Virus record (IMG/VR): IMGVR_UViG_3300024999_000029
Location: 186,001-250,000 of that record
From: a virus
Reading direction: 5' to 3' (one strand)
DNA length: 64,000 bases
The notes beneath the pieces are model-generated. The model did no database searches. It saw only the letters and a list, made by a program, of their open reading frames with translations, and was not told where the DNA came from. Made by a program: the position numbers and the translations under genes. This document shows, one piece after another, positions 25,244-33,740 of the stretch (the first letter of the stretch is position 1; every line of letters starts with the position of its first letter).

Positions 25244-25846
25244 TTAACTTACCAAACTATCAATCTTTTCTTGCAGCGTGGACAATTCTTCTTTTAAGTT
25301 CTTTAATTTTAATATTTTTTGGTTAATTTCATTATCCAACATATTTTTAACCTCTTCGTTAAACCCATCTTTACTAATTAATTCTTTCAAAAATCCTTTT
25401 ATAATTTCTGTCTGAGGATATCCTCTAGTAATATCTTTAAACTCCCAAGACTTAAAATAATTATTAACAAACATGTTTTCTATTAGCTGATAAACTGCAT
25501 CACATGCTATTGCATTATTAATTTCCTCTTTATTGTCTAAGTAGATCTTTTTTCTAAAAGATTGCTGCTCATAGCCTAATCCAGCTAACCACTTTTCCAA
25601 AGGTTCAACTTTAGTAATACATCTATAATCTTCATCTAATAAATAAGACACAATACCATCAAAATATCTACGTCTTACATTTTCAAATCTTTCAAACATC
25701 CAAGTCTCAACATCGTCGCATATGCTACTAAAAACCTCTTCATTGAACTTTTTCTGTAATGATTCAATAGTTTTTATAGTTTTATCAAGCACTAAATCTT
25801 TTGTTTCTTCCATATTATCCTCAATTTCAAATTGACTCCTGTACAT
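25244..25846 (-). CDS. Helical hypothetical protein
   Basis: A 200-residue protein, acidic, with a long helical N-terminus and a coiled coil at about 165-200. It includes MFERFENVRRRYFDGIVSYLLDEDYRC, a region I have seen in other large-phage proteins but cannot name. AGGAGG upstream. Confidence 0.65.
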   Translation of the reverse strand: MYRSQFEIEDNMEETKDLVLDKTIKTIESLQKKFNEEVFSSICDDVETWMFERFENVRRRYFDGIVSYLLDEDYRCITKVEPLEKWLAGLGYEQQSFRKKIYLDNKEEINNAIACDAVYQLIENMFVNNYFKSWEFKDITRGYPQTEIIKGFLKELISKDGFNEEVKNMLDNEINQKILKLKNLKEELSTLQEKIDSLVS

Positions 25847-25892
25847 AATTCTATCCTCCTAGTTTAATCAAATAATACTTTTATTTTAATCA

Positions 25893-26213
25893 TTACCAAA
25901 ATTTTAAATCTTCATAATAAAACTCTTTAGATATTCTTTTCCCACACATAGGACAAAAATTAATTGAAAATCTGCAACTGACGGGAGCAATAACTACATC
26001 TCCTATTTTATGATAATAGCTAATATCTAAATTATCATTAAATGATGCAATTTTAAAATATTGATTTTCATCTCTACAACCTTCACAATTAGAACAATCT
26101 GCATTCCCAAATTTATCTGCATGAACTTTATCACATATATTATCATCTGACATGCTTGTTCTAATTGGAACAATAATATTTTTATACTCAAGACTATCAC
26201 AGTATTTACACAT
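25893..26213 (-). CDS. Zinc-ribbon protein of the MCKYC family
   Basis: A 106-residue protein beginning MCKYC and ending FCPMCGRKIS, with a middle Cys cluster (CSNCEGCRDE). The ends match the 52-residue protein at 11522-11680, so this is a paralogue with an insertion. GGAG upstream. Function unknown. Confidence 0.65.
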   Translation of the reverse strand: MCKYCDSLEYKNIIVPIRTSMSDDNICDKVHADKFGNADCSNCEGCRDENQYFKIASFNDNLDISYYHKIGDVVIAPVSCRFSINFCPMCGKRISKEFYYEDLKFW

Positions 26214-26245
26214 AATTTTCTCCTGTTATTGTTAAAATTTTTCTT

Positions 26246-26914
26246 TTATACGAATTTCATTAACCATTTAAATATTTTATTATATCTTCTTTTGGTATAT
26301 CTGGGATTGGCTTCATTATACCAATCATCCCAATCTTTGTCACGCTTAGAACAATTACATCCCATACATGCGAGAATACAATTTTCTATTCCATTACCAC
26401 AATCATTATAAGCATGGTCTTTGTGCAACCTTTGATTATATATTTTTATTGCATCTTCCTCAGTCATCCCACAATACATACACCTATATTTTGCATAATC
26501 ATATAATTCCAATAATTCATCTTCAGTCATGTCATGTTTTTTATGCATCATACGAGATTCACGATATTCTTTAACTTTGTCGGCATTATTATCATACCAT
26601 CTCTTTAAATTTTCTCTTAAATAATCTCTTTGTTCTATATTTCTTCTTTGAAAATATTCATTGCGCTTTTTATATTGTTTCTTATCATAATTCCTTGTTC
26701 TTTCGGGATTATCTTGTTTGTTTTTCGTTGCCTTTGTAATTGAACATTTTTTACACCAAGTATTGTAGCCATCCATACTATTGCTTTTGTTCTTATAAAA
26801 ATATTCGTTATTCATCGGTAAAAATTCATTACAAATAGTGCATAATTTGTATTCAATATTATTTACTATTTTATGTATACTTTTATATTTTTGTTGTTTT
26901 AACTCTGAATTCAA
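26246..26914 (-). CDS. HNH homing endonuclease with N-terminal zinc ribbon
   Basis: A 222-residue paralogue of the nuclease at 2427-3107. The N-terminus has CTICNEFLPMNNEYF ... CKKC, then a long basic helix, then the HNH core CMYCGMTEED, LHKDHAYNDCGNG and CMGCNCSKRDKDWDDWYN. The catalytic His-Asn-His residues are present. The start is TTG, nine bases after GGAG. Confidence 0.88.
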   Translation of the reverse strand: MNSELKQQKYKSIHKIVNNIEYKLCTICNEFLPMNNEYFYKNKSNSMDGYNTWCKKCSITKATKNKQDNPERTRNYDKKQYKKRNEYFQRRNIEQRDYLRENLKRWYDNNADKVKEYRESRMMHKKHDMTEDELLELYDYAKYRCMYCGMTEEDAIKIYNQRLHKDHAYNDCGNGIENCILACMGCNCSKRDKDWDDWYNEANPRYTKRRYNKIFKWLMKFV

Positions 26915-26947
26915 TATTTCTCGCTCCTTCCGATTAAAATATCCTTT

Positions 26948-27271
26948 TTATTTACTTTTCGTTAATTTTGCAATTATCCTATCTTGCTCCTCAAGAGCTG
27001 ACCACAACTTTTTAGACGCTAAATTATTTTGCGGGAAACAATCAATATAATACTCGACACCCTCATATTCCACCATTGCTCCATATACAAATCCGCCAAC
27101 TTCTTTAACATATGGAGATTTTGTAATAGATACAATTTTAATAGCATGTTTAGATTTTATAGTAAAGTCTTTATATTGTTCATTCTCTGTGTTGTAATTT
27201 AATATGCCTCTTACTCTCTTACTATTGTTAATGTGGACAATATCGCCAATTTGAAATTCTGATTTACTCAT
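26948..27271 (-). CDS. Hypothetical protein with SH3-like N-terminus
   Basis: A 107-residue protein starting MSKSEFQIGDIVHINNSKRVRGI, which looks like a small beta-barrel (YopX/KOW-like) fold, followed by VYGAMVEYEGVEYYI and a helical basic tail. AAGGAG upstream. Function unknown. Confidence 0.6.
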   Translation of the reverse strand: MSKSEFQIGDIVHINNSKRVRGILNYNTENEQYKDFTIKSKHAIKIVSITKSPYVKEVGGFVYGAMVEYEGVEYYIDCFPQNNLASKKLWSALEEQDRIIAKLTKSK

Positions 27272-27305
27272 TAAACAAACATCTCCTTTCGAGAAAACTA
27301 TAATT

Positions 27306-27371
27306 TCATGTTAAATACTTTATACAATACCAAATCCCTAAAGCTCCAATAATTCCAGTGAATAACTTCAT
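27306..27371 (-). CDS. Possible 21-residue hydrophobic peptide
   Basis: MKLFTGIIGALGIWYCIKYLT is a single likely membrane span, with AAGGAG eight bases before the ATG. Its start codon immediately follows the stop of the 72-residue gene. Small, so moderate confidence. It could be a regulatory or toxin-like peptide. Confidence 0.45.
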   Translation of the reverse strand: MKLFTGIIGALGIWYCIKYLT

Positions 27372-27590
27372 CTATATCTCCTTATTCAGTTTTTCTATCT
27401 TTATTATACCATCACATCCGCTACATAGCTTATAGAAAATTACCATACCTTTTTCAGAATTATATTTAATTGTCTTTGATGGTTCTATATTGCAATCTGG
27501 ACAAACAAATTTTCCATCTTTTAATATAGCTAACTTAGTTGTTCTTGCTTTTGCTGATTTAGTCGTTTTTGACTTTATCTTTTTAACCAT
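27372..27590 (-). CDS. Basic zinc-ribbon protein
   Basis: A 72-residue protein with a strongly basic N-terminus (MVKKIKSKTTKSAKARTTK), then CPDCN and CSGCDG. Likely nucleic-acid binding. It is the first gene after the promoter at 27654-27682. Confidence 0.65.
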   Translation of the reverse strand: MVKKIKSKTTKSAKARTTKLAILKDGKFVCPDCNIEPSKTIKYNSEKGMVIFYKLCSGCDGIIKIEKLNKEI

Positions 27591-27653
27591 TAATTATCTC
27601 CTATCTATTATATTTTTATTTATCGCATTTAGTAAAAATTTACCTTATAGCTT

Positions 27654-27682
27654 ATTATACTTTTATATTTTAATTTTGTCAA
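27654..27682 (-). promoter_or_regulatory. SigA-type promoter with the AT box in its spacer
   Basis: TTGACA (27682-27677), 17-base spacer, TATAAT (27659-27654). The spacer contains the whole AAAATATAAAA box (27661-27671), an arrangement different from the upstream placement seen at the other promoters. Confidence 0.8.
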
Positions 27683-27746
27683 GCAAAAATCCCCTCTTTT
27701 TCCCCTATTATATGTAAGAAGATTCTTGCAATTCTTACTTTTTATA

Positions 27747-28040
27747 TTAATTACAATACAACTTAACATTTGTACCTCTCCCTAAATTTATCTTAACTTC
27801 CTCATCTTCTAAGTCCTCATTAGATTTTACCCATGCCGAAGATATTTTATCTCTTTTAATATGTATATCCTTAGTCTCATCATTATATGCTGACAATCTT
27901 AACACATGCTCATTACCACAAGAATAAAACTCATTTAATTCAACTAATGTAGATACATCTCCATCAATTTCTACAAACATACTTTTGTCTTCATACTGCT
28001 TTAATACTTCACCCAACTGTTCATAGCTAACTTTTTTCAT
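27747..28040 (-). CDS. Hypothetical protein next to the repressor
   Basis: A 97-residue acidic protein. The start at 28040 has AAGGAGGG eight bases upstream; the longer frame to 28097 covers the repressor promoter and is rejected. It is the gene divergent from the CI-like repressor and thus possibly under its control, like a Cro or anti-repressor position, but it has no visible helix-turn-helix. Confidence 0.65.
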   Translation of the reverse strand: MKKVSYEQLGEVLKQYEDKSMFVEIDGDVSTLVELNEFYSCGNEHVLRLSAYNDETKDIHIKRDKISSAWVKSNEDLEDEEVKINLGRGTNVKLYCN

Positions 28041-28077
28041 ACTAAAGCCCTCCTTTTTAATTTTAAATGATTTTTTG

Positions 28078-28106
28078 TTGACATATACTAAAAACAATGC
28101 TAGAAT
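28078..28106 (+). promoter_or_regulatory. SigA-type promoter towards the repressor
   Basis: TTGACA (28078-28083), 17-base spacer, TAGAAT (28101-28106). It points to the repressor gene with a leader of about 160 bases that includes the 18-bp inverted repeat at 28123-28161. Confidence 0.75.
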
Positions 28107-28122
28107 GATAAAGATTTTTAAA

Positions 28123-28161
28123 TTCTACATAAATAATTAAAAATTAATTATTTATGTAGAA
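28123..28161. promoter_or_regulatory. Perfect 18-bp inverted repeat in the repressor leader
   Basis: Arms 28123-28140 and 28144-28161 are exact reverse complements around AAA. The stem is AT-rich and has no T-run after it on either strand, so it is less like a terminator than like an operator or an attenuating hairpin. Its position between the repressor promoter and start codon fits autoregulation. Confidence 0.75.
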
Positions 28162-28270
28162 AATCAAACTCGTTTTCTAAGTCCACTATTATAATAACAA
28201 AAGTTTTAATATTATGCAATATATTTTAAAAATTTTATTAAAATATTAATAAAAACGAAAGGGTGATTTT

Positions 28271-28903
28271 GTGATTTTCTCTCAACGGTTAAAAGAATTG
28301 CGAAAATCTAAAAACATGACTCAACAAGACCTTGCAAACATGTTGAACATATCTCAAGGAACCATCACAAACTATGAAAGAGAGCCTGATACTATTGGTA
28401 TAGAATCTCTGGAAAAATTAGCAGAAATATTTGACACATCTGTAGATTATCTTTTAGGATTAACTAATATTCCACAAAAACCTGAAAATTTTATAGAATT
28501 TAAGAATACAATTAATATTCCAATTCTCGGCATAATAAAAGCAGGAAGCCCCATTTTTGCTCAAGAAAATATTGAAACCTATTTTCCCCTTCCAAAAGAA
28601 TATGTTCCCGAAAATTGTTTTGGACTTAAAGTAAGAGGAGAAAGTATGATTGAAGCTGGCATACATCCCGAAGATATTATTTTGGTTAAAAAACAAGAAT
28701 GGTTTGATAATGATGGAGATATAATAGTGGTTATTGTAAATTCTGACAATGAGGCAACTGTTAAAAGAATATACAAAGATAAAGATGGAATTATCCTTCA
28801 GCCAGCAAATAGAAATTATAAGCCCATCAATATTCCTAAAAATGAATGTAATCATGTTAAAATATTAGGTAAGGTAATAAAAATTATCACAGATGCAAAG
28901 TAG
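28271..28903 (+). CDS. CI/LexA-type lysogeny repressor
   Basis: A 210-residue protein. The N-terminal helix-turn-helix is MTQQDLANMLNISQGTITNYERE (16-38). The C-terminal S24 peptidase domain has the cleavage site Ala91-Gly92 (GIIKAGSPIFA), the catalytic Ser125 (VRGESM) and Lys165 (EATVKRI). So it should self-cleave on RecA filaments and induce the phage, as lambda CI and LexA do. It is the only plus-strand gene between the left edge and 57 kb. The GTG start follows GAAAGGGTG by four bases. Confidence 0.92.
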   Translation: MIFSQRLKELRKSKNMTQQDLANMLNISQGTITNYEREPDTIGIESLEKLAEIFDTSVDYLLGLTNIPQKPENFIEFKNTINIPILGIIKAGSPIFAQENIETYFPLPKEYVPENCFGLKVRGESMIEAGIHPEDIILVKKQEWFDNDGDIIVVIVNSDNEATVKRIYKDKDGIILQPANRNYKPINIPKNECNHVKILGKVIKIITDAK

Positions 28904-28927
28904 TGCAGAATTAATAACCTGCACTAC
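28900..28927. terminator. Bidirectional terminator between convergent genes
   Basis: A 9-bp perfect stem (28900-28908 with 28919-28927, GTAGTGCAG/CTGCACTAC) overlaps the repressor stop codon and ends three bases before the convergent gene. T-runs are short, so efficiency is uncertain. Confidence 0.6.
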
Positions 28928-28929
28928 TT

Positions 28930-29883
28930 TCATATATAATCAATCAATTCCTTTTTTGTAACACTCCAGTATTTTTTATCCCTTCCGTATTGATCATTAA
29001 TTTTTTCGTAATCTTCTCTAGTTAATTCTTTACCATTTAAGGATTTAATTTCTTTTGCCATATTTAACATACCCGACAACCAAATATTTCTTGGATTTAA
29101 ATAAGGATTCCCATACCAATTAACAACTCTTTTAACCCTACTATTAATTACTATAGGCTTAAGTTTTCCTTCATTTTCTGCGTGTTTTGTAGGTCTTAAA
29201 ATATACCCAGTATTTAATAATATATTTGTTTTTTTCTTGCCAGTTGTACTTTTGCCATTGTTCGGGAGATATTCTGTTTCAATTAAAGAATCTTTTATAA
29301 TAGATACAAGCTTGTCCGATATTTTTAACTGTCTTTCATTGCCATCATCTCTAATTAAATTTAAGATATTATTATCAAAATCAACATCTTCTTCTTTTAA
29401 ATTAACTAACTCATCAAATTTTATGCCATATACTCCTTCAAACAATAACAAGGATAACAACTTATCTTGTTTATTGACACAGTCGTCTGTCATTTTTATA
29501 ATTTCATCTTTAGATATAAACTTTTTCTCTTTTGCTATTTGATTCACATATTTTTTACGTCCTTCAACTCCATGCATTCTAAATAAATTAATCATTGTAG
29601 GCACAAAACCTTGTTGTATACAAAAGTCCACATATTTAATCAAACTACTTCTTTGTGTATCAATAGACTTATCAGTTCCTGTCTCTAATACTATAAAAAT
29701 GTTATTTACTTCATCAATATTAAAAGCATATATATCTTTATTTAATTCTTTTTCCATTCTGTAAGTTTTACCAAAAACATATCTAATAGTATTCTTAGTA
29801 CTCTCAGCATATCCTCCAGTATTCATAAATCTTTCTTTTAAATCTTGATTGTAAATTTTTCTTTCTTTGGTTTTGATACTCAT
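28930..29883 (-). CDS. Tyrosine-recombinase-fold protein, SPbeta YopR/MrpR-like
   Basis: A 317-residue protein with the overall plan of a phage integrase: a core-binding region (TKNTIRYVFGKTYRMEKELNKDIYAFNIDEV, about 30-60), then a domain with SKDEIIKMTDDCVNKQDKLLSLLLFEGVYGIKFDELVNLKEEDVDFDNNIL. The usual catalytic Arg (TGxR) is replaced (YGIKFDEL) and no HxxR..Y set is clear, so it is probably catalytically dead. SPbeta's master repressor has exactly this dead-recombinase fold, and the gene sits opposite the CI-like repressor. I infer a lysogeny regulator; a degenerate integrase is the alternative. Confidence 0.65.
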   Translation of the reverse strand: MSIKTKERKIYNQDLKERFMNTGGYAESTKNTIRYVFGKTYRMEKELNKDIYAFNIDEVNNIFIVLETGTDKSIDTQRSSLIKYVDFCIQQGFVPTMINLFRMHGVEGRKKYVNQIAKEKKFISKDEIIKMTDDCVNKQDKLLSLLLFEGVYGIKFDELVNLKEEDVDFDNNILNLIRDDGNERQLKISDKLVSIIKDSLIETEYLPNNGKSTTGKKKTNILLNTGYILRPTKHAENEGKLKPIVINSRVKRVVNWYGNPYLNPRNIWLSGMLNMAKEIKSLNGKELTREDYEKINDQYGRDKKYWSVTKKELIDYI

Positions 29884-29906
29884 TCAATTCACCCTTTCAT
29901 TAATTT

Positions 29907-31211
29907 TTATATTAAATCTTTAAAATAATTTGATATATTTTCAATTATTTTAGGTTTTAATTTTTTGTTATTTAGAATCTGATTTTTTATTTCATTATCT
30001 ATTTCATCAATTAAACTAATAACATCCTTTAGTTTTGAGCTCCATTGTAAATCTCCTTGCAATTTTGAAAATATTGCCATATAGCCTATGAATGTATTTG
30101 GATGATTTATGATACTTTCTTTTCGTATTTTTACAATATTGTCTTTAAATGCAATTGGATTCAAATATACTAATTCATTAAAACATTCAATTAACCAATC
30201 TGCGACATCCATAACTTCTCTTTTCATTTTATACTTATTTTTGAAGTTTTCTTTGATAGCCAAAGACAATATATCCCAGTCTATTAATGCCTTCCCTGAT
30301 TTTATAAGTAAATCATTAGTTGTAATCATTCCTCGTACATCTGAGCTGGATTCATTAATTCTTTTTATAATGTCGTTTTCTAATTTATCGGGATTAATCC
30401 TGTCTAAATAATCTCCATTAATTTTATTCTTTTTGTCTGATTGAATGATAACTCTTTTGGCTTTATCTGTATCAAAATTTGTAATATTTACTCCAAATTT
30501 ATAATCCAAATTTGGATTTTCAATTAAGGCTCTTATCATTCCTAAACATCTATGATAACCATCTACGATATTAAATTTTCCTTTTGTTATTTTTAACATT
30601 CCAGATCTTTCGTCAAATTTATATTCATCATCTCTATCATATAATAAATTAAATGTTATATCATCAGTTGGTATAAATTGATTTTTTAATAATGCATTTT
30701 TTATATCTTCTACCGATTCTTCATTTACATCTGGTTTTTCAAATATTAATCCATCTATTTCTTTTTTTATAGACTCCCTTTGAGTTTCATAATTATATAC
30801 CACAACTAAACGATTATATAATTCTACAATTTGCTGAATTGTTAAAATAACTTTAAAATGGTCATTACTTATTTCAGTTACTTTATCAAAAATCAAAGGG
30901 AATTTTTCTATTTTTTTATTTTTTTCTTCATATTTTTCTGCCCTTTCTATTTCTAATTCAGTAAAATATTTTTCTGGATTTATTATATTTTCTTTTGTTG
31001 TATTAAATAAAGATTTACTCAAAAGATATAGTTTTTCTCCAGATAAATTATTAATTTGCATAACTTTATTTAATATTGCTATTGTATCTCCTGCTAATAT
31101 TCCTTTTCCCGACATTTCTTTTGTAACTTGTTCTTTAGCTTTTTTATCCTTATTATATTTTTCAATTATGAAATATAATCCATTTTCTAATTCACTTCTT
31201 TCTGTTAGCAT
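29907..31211 (-). CDS. ParB/DGQHR-like protein
   Basis: A 434-residue protein. The centre has DGYHRCLGMIRALIENP (about residues 220-236), the DGxHR-type signature shared by ParB-like nucleotidyl-hydrolase folds and DndB-type proteins, followed by a strand. The start at 31211 has AAGGAG eight bases upstream. It follows the recombinase-fold gene and has a consensus promoter at 31259-31287. Partition, DNA modification or regulation are possible; none is shown. Confidence 0.6.
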   Translation of the reverse strand: MLTERSELENGLYFIIEKYNKDKKAKEQVTKEMSGKGILAGDTIAILNKVMQINNLSGEKLYLLSKSLFNTTKENIINPEKYFTELEIERAEKYEEKNKKIEKFPLIFDKVTEISNDHFKVILTIQQIVELYNRLVVVYNYETQRESIKKEIDGLIFEKPDVNEESVEDIKNALLKNQFIPTDDITFNLLYDRDDEYKFDERSGMLKITKGKFNIVDGYHRCLGMIRALIENPNLDYKFGVNITNFDTDKAKRVIIQSDKKNKINGDYLDRINPDKLENDIIKRINESSSDVRGMITTNDLLIKSGKALIDWDILSLAIKENFKNKYKMKREVMDVADWLIECFNELVYLNPIAFKDNIVKIRKESIINHPNTFIGYMAIFSKLQGDLQWSSKLKDVISLIDEIDNEIKNQILNNKKLKPKIIENISNYFKDLI

Positions 31212-31225
31212 CCGTCTCACTCCTT

Positions 31226-31262
31226 AAAATTATATTTATTATTATTATTATTATTATTATTT
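31226..31262. repeat. (ATT)n microsatellite in the 5' leader of the ParB-like gene
   Basis: About nine ATT/TTA repeats lie between the promoter and the ribosome-binding site of the gene starting at 31211. Triplet number could vary by slippage and change leader length. Confidence 0.75.
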
Positions 31263-31287
31263 TATCCTATTCTATCCAGATTGTCAA
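31259..31287 (-). promoter_or_regulatory. SigA-type promoter of the ParB-like gene
   Basis: TTGACA (31287-31282), 17-base spacer, TAAAAT (31264-31259). A TTTTATATTTT box lies 14 bases upstream of the -35 (31302-31312). Confidence 0.75.
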
Positions 31288-31348
31288 TACTTTATGTATA
31301 ATTTTATATTTTTTATTTATAAACTAATTTTCTACTATTTTTACAAAA

Positions 31349-31400
31349 TTTTAGTCAAAAAAAACAACTACTTGTTAGATAGTTGTTTTTTTGACTAAAA
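31349..31400. terminator. Strong bidirectional intrinsic terminator
   Basis: A stem of about 21 bp with an inner ACAACTA/TAGTTGT helix and T7-8 on one side and A8 on the other gives a classical terminator in both directions. It insulates the ParB-like gene's promoter from the operon upstream. Confidence 0.88.
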
Positions 31401-31427
31401 ACCTCGATCAACTTCAGCCATGAGTGT

Positions 31428-31715
31428 TCACGACAAATTGCATAAGTTTTCAAAATAATTAATAAAATTCTGTTTAGATAATAAAGAATCTTCAGGATTA
31501 ATTACTTCACAAATTTTATTCCAAGATGTATTACTATTATTGTTATTATGTAGAACACAATCAATTAGATTTTGCTTACCTTGTTGTGGATTATAAGGAT
31601 TTAATCTTTTTGTTATAGACCACCAAGAGAAATAACTTGTTTGCGGATTATTAAATGTGTTCTGAAGTTCGTTAATTTTTGTAGTTAGCTCTTGATTACT
31701 TTTAAAATTTCGCAT
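31428..31715 (-). CDS. Asn-rich hypothetical protein
   Basis: A 95-residue protein with many Asn and Gln and two Trp (YFSWWSITKRLNPYNPQQG). A repeated pattern, LNPYNPQQGKQNLID and INPEDSLLSKQNFIN, suggests two copies of a small helical unit. AAAGGAG upstream. Function unknown. Confidence 0.6.
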   Translation of the reverse strand: MRNFKSNQELTTKINELQNTFNNPQTSYFSWWSITKRLNPYNPQQGKQNLIDCVLHNNNNSNTSWNKICEVINPEDSLLSKQNFINYFENLCNLS

Positions 31716-31926
31716 ATTAATTCTCCTTTAATAAATTTATACACTAATTATATGATATTATAAATATTTATGGTTATATTTTTGCAAAATGCACGAAAAA
31801 GACTGTAAAATACAATTAGAATGTTGTTCGCATTAAAAAACGTGCAACATGCAATAGTTGTAATATATTAAATGATGTCTAATATTGTCGATTGTATAAT
31901 TATTATATACTTTTATATTTTATTTT
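31716..31926. other. Intergenic gap without a gene
   Basis: No ORF with a ribosome-binding site is seen. The stretch holds partly complementary sequences (GTTGTTCGCATT and AACGTGCAAC) around 31830-31850 and an AAAATATAAAA box near 31910-31920. It may be a leader or weak promoter region. Confidence 0.4.
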
Positions 31927-32136
31927 TTAAGTCAATCCGTGTAATCTTGCGTCTGCTATTTGCTTCTCCAACACTTCCACATAACTAACACCTTTATTGA
32001 TCCGTCTGTGTAATGCATTTTCCACGTAAGGTTGAGTTAATAATAGTTCCCCGTTATATTTTATGAAAGCCGTCAATTGATTCAAAATTGCTACCTCTTG
32101 ATGCCATCTGCTATTTACAAATTCTAATTTAGTCAT
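31927..32136 (-). CDS. Small hypothetical protein
   Basis: A 69-residue helical protein (MTKLEFVNSRWHQEVAILNQ...) with a mixed charge pattern. Start preceded by GAGGTG. Not recognised. Confidence 0.6.
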   Translation of the reverse strand: MTKLEFVNSRWHQEVAILNQLTAFIKYNGELLLTQPYVENALHRRINKGVSYVEVLEKQIADARLHGLT

Positions 32137-32189
32137 TTATTTGCACCTCATTCTGTATTATATTTTAGTCTATAAACCCATTAAAATTG

Positions 32190-32387
32190 TTATTTGATTG
32201 AATTATTCCACTTTTTTATTGCCTCTTCTTTTGTTTCATAGCTCTCCTTCCATCCACAATTACATATGGAGCAATTAGGATTATACCAAACCTCTCCATC
32301 ATAAAATTCTACATGAGTTAAATAAGCCAATTCTCCGCAAAAAGGGCAATGTTTTAATTCTTCATTATATTCCGATGTTATTCCCAT
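32190..32387 (-). CDS. Lar-family restriction alleviation protein
   Basis: A 65-residue zinc-ribbon protein with LKHCPFCGELAYLTH at the start and SICNCGWKESYETKEEAIKKWN at the end, the signature of the Lar (restriction alleviation) family: two Cys pairs and a C-terminal EAIxxWN. Family members are thought to modulate type I restriction of incoming phage DNA. Activity of this copy is inferred only from the family. Confidence 0.8.
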   Translation of the reverse strand: MGITSEYNEELKHCPFCGELAYLTHVEFYDGEVWYNPNCSICNCGWKESYETKEEAIKKWNNSIK

Positions 32388-32409
32388 ATATAAATCCTTT
32401 CAATAAAAT

Positions 32410-32676
32410 CTATTTTTCATATTGTTTTCTTGCTTCTTTTATTTTTTTAGATATATACTCTAACATAGTTTCCATAACACCGCTATTCCACATATAATAA
32501 TTTATATCACTATGAGTTTTGGCATTTGTAAGCCTTGTTAATATACTATATTGTAGCTCGTTCAATCTAACATGGTCATAATAATCACTTAATATCAATT
32601 GCTTAGCCTTTGTTTGTAGCTTTATTAATTCGTTATTTAATTCTTTTGTTTCTTCCTCTGTGTATTTGGTTGCCAC
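32410..32676 (-). CDS. Helical hypothetical protein
   Basis: An 88-residue, all-helical, charged protein (TEEETKELNNELIKLQTKAKQLI...). AGGAGG precedes the ATG. No function assigned. Confidence 0.6.
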   Translation of the reverse strand: MATKYTEEETKELNNELIKLQTKAKQLILSDYYDHVRLNELQYSILTRLTNAKTHSDINYYMWNSGVMETMLEYISKKIKEARKQYEK

Positions 32677-32708
32677 ATTATTACCTCCTTTTGGACAAAA
32701 TACTGGTT

Positions 32709-32909
32709 TTACTTTAATTTTTCTAACATAAGTGTTTCATTTTTTAATCTTTTTACAGTTAATTCATAACTCCCAATTAAAAATTTAAGCGTACTCAATC
32801 TGTCTATAATAGCCTCATTTTTGGTTTTATGATAACCTGGAATATCTTTCTCTGTGTCCATTTCTTTTTCCCGTATTTCACCATCATCAGTTATCTGAAA
32901 ATATAACAT
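32709..32909 (-). CDS. Small hypothetical protein
   Basis: A 66-residue protein beginning MLYFQITDDGEIREKEMDTEKD, with a short strand and then a charged helix. AAAAGGGGAG upstream. Not recognised. Confidence 0.6.
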   Translation of the reverse strand: MLYFQITDDGEIREKEMDTEKDIPGYHKTKNEAIIDRLSTLKFLIGSYELTVKRLKNETLMLEKLK

Positions 32910-32941
32910 TTTTCTCCCCTTTTAAATATTGGATTTAACGT

Positions 32942-33118
32942 TTAATAATATTTATCTTTAATTTTCTGCATAAGTGGCAAATAACTTTCTTTTATATTCT
33001 TAGTAAATTGTAATAAATCGTTAATAGTCATTTCTGGTTTTAAATAACCAAGTTTTAAATTATGTTTTATAAACTCCTCCAATTGTTCAATGTTTTTTAC
33101 TGGTTTTTCAATACTCAT
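32942..33118 (-). CDS. Small hypothetical protein
   Basis: A 58-residue protein (MSIEKPVKNIEQLEEFIKHN...) with AAAGGAG upstream. Helical and basic at the C-terminus. No known family. Confidence 0.6.
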   Translation of the reverse strand: MSIEKPVKNIEQLEEFIKHNLKLGYLKPEMTINDLLQFTKNIKESYLPLMQKIKDKYY

Positions 33119-33150
33119 AATCTTCTCCTTTATGAAATGTTACTTTTGTA

Positions 33151-33381
33151 TTAATTAAGTACAATAACTTCTTTTATATAATCCCAATCTATATTTACTT
33201 CATTATCTATTTCAATCTCATATTCATTTATAAAAGTTAATACTCCTGAATAATCTTCTTCGTACTCAGATTTATCAGTTATAACTTTTACTTTTGTCTC
33301 ATTTTCAATTAAAGTCATTTGTTCCCCATCATTATTTCTAATAATGAGAGCGTTTAAAGAATTTATGCTATCAGTTTTCAT
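33151..33381 (-). CDS. Small hypothetical protein
   Basis: A 76-residue acidic, strand-rich protein (NDGEQMTLIENETKVKVITD). GGAGAG upstream. Not recognised. Confidence 0.6.
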   Translation of the reverse strand: MKTDSINSLNALIIRNNDGEQMTLIENETKVKVITDKSEYEEDYSGVLTFINEYEIEIDNEVNIDWDYIKEVIVLN

Positions 33382-33452
33382 ACTTTACTCTCTCCTTTCG
33401 ACCAAACGTTAGTTTCATCTAAAATCCATTCAAATTCTTTTTTAATGTTGTT

Positions 33453-33710
33453 TTACTGTATATACGGCATATCTTCATCATAAGATATTTCTTTAGATTT
33501 AATTGTTATAATGTTTCCTTTTTGAAACTTATTTTTGTTAAGAAATGCTTCAGAAATAATTATTTTACAACCTACGCTTAAAACAATTTCACAATGTCCT
33601 GTAGATTTATCTTGTTCAATTTTCATTATCTTTCCCTTAATAACTATACCTTCATCATCATTTAAAACAGTATTGTCTATTATTTCAAAATCATTTTTAA
33701 TAAAACCCAT
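33453..33710 (-). CDS. Hypothetical protein with OB-like strands
   Basis: An 85-residue protein whose middle (GIVIKGKIMKIEQDKSTGHCEIVLSVGCKIIISEAFL) has the strand pattern of a small barrel such as an OB fold. A nucleic-acid-binding role would fit but is not shown. AAGGAG upstream. Confidence 0.6.
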   Translation of the reverse strand: MGFIKNDFEIIDNTVLNDDEGIVIKGKIMKIEQDKSTGHCEIVLSVGCKIIISEAFLNKNKFQKGNIITIKSKEISYDEDMPYIQ

Positions 33711-33740
33711 AACAAATCTCCTTTCAATGAAAATCCCATT

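Noticed and set aside
28090-28200. Minus-strand promoter for the gene at 27747-28040
   Set aside because: I found no convincing -35 and -10 pair in this direction.
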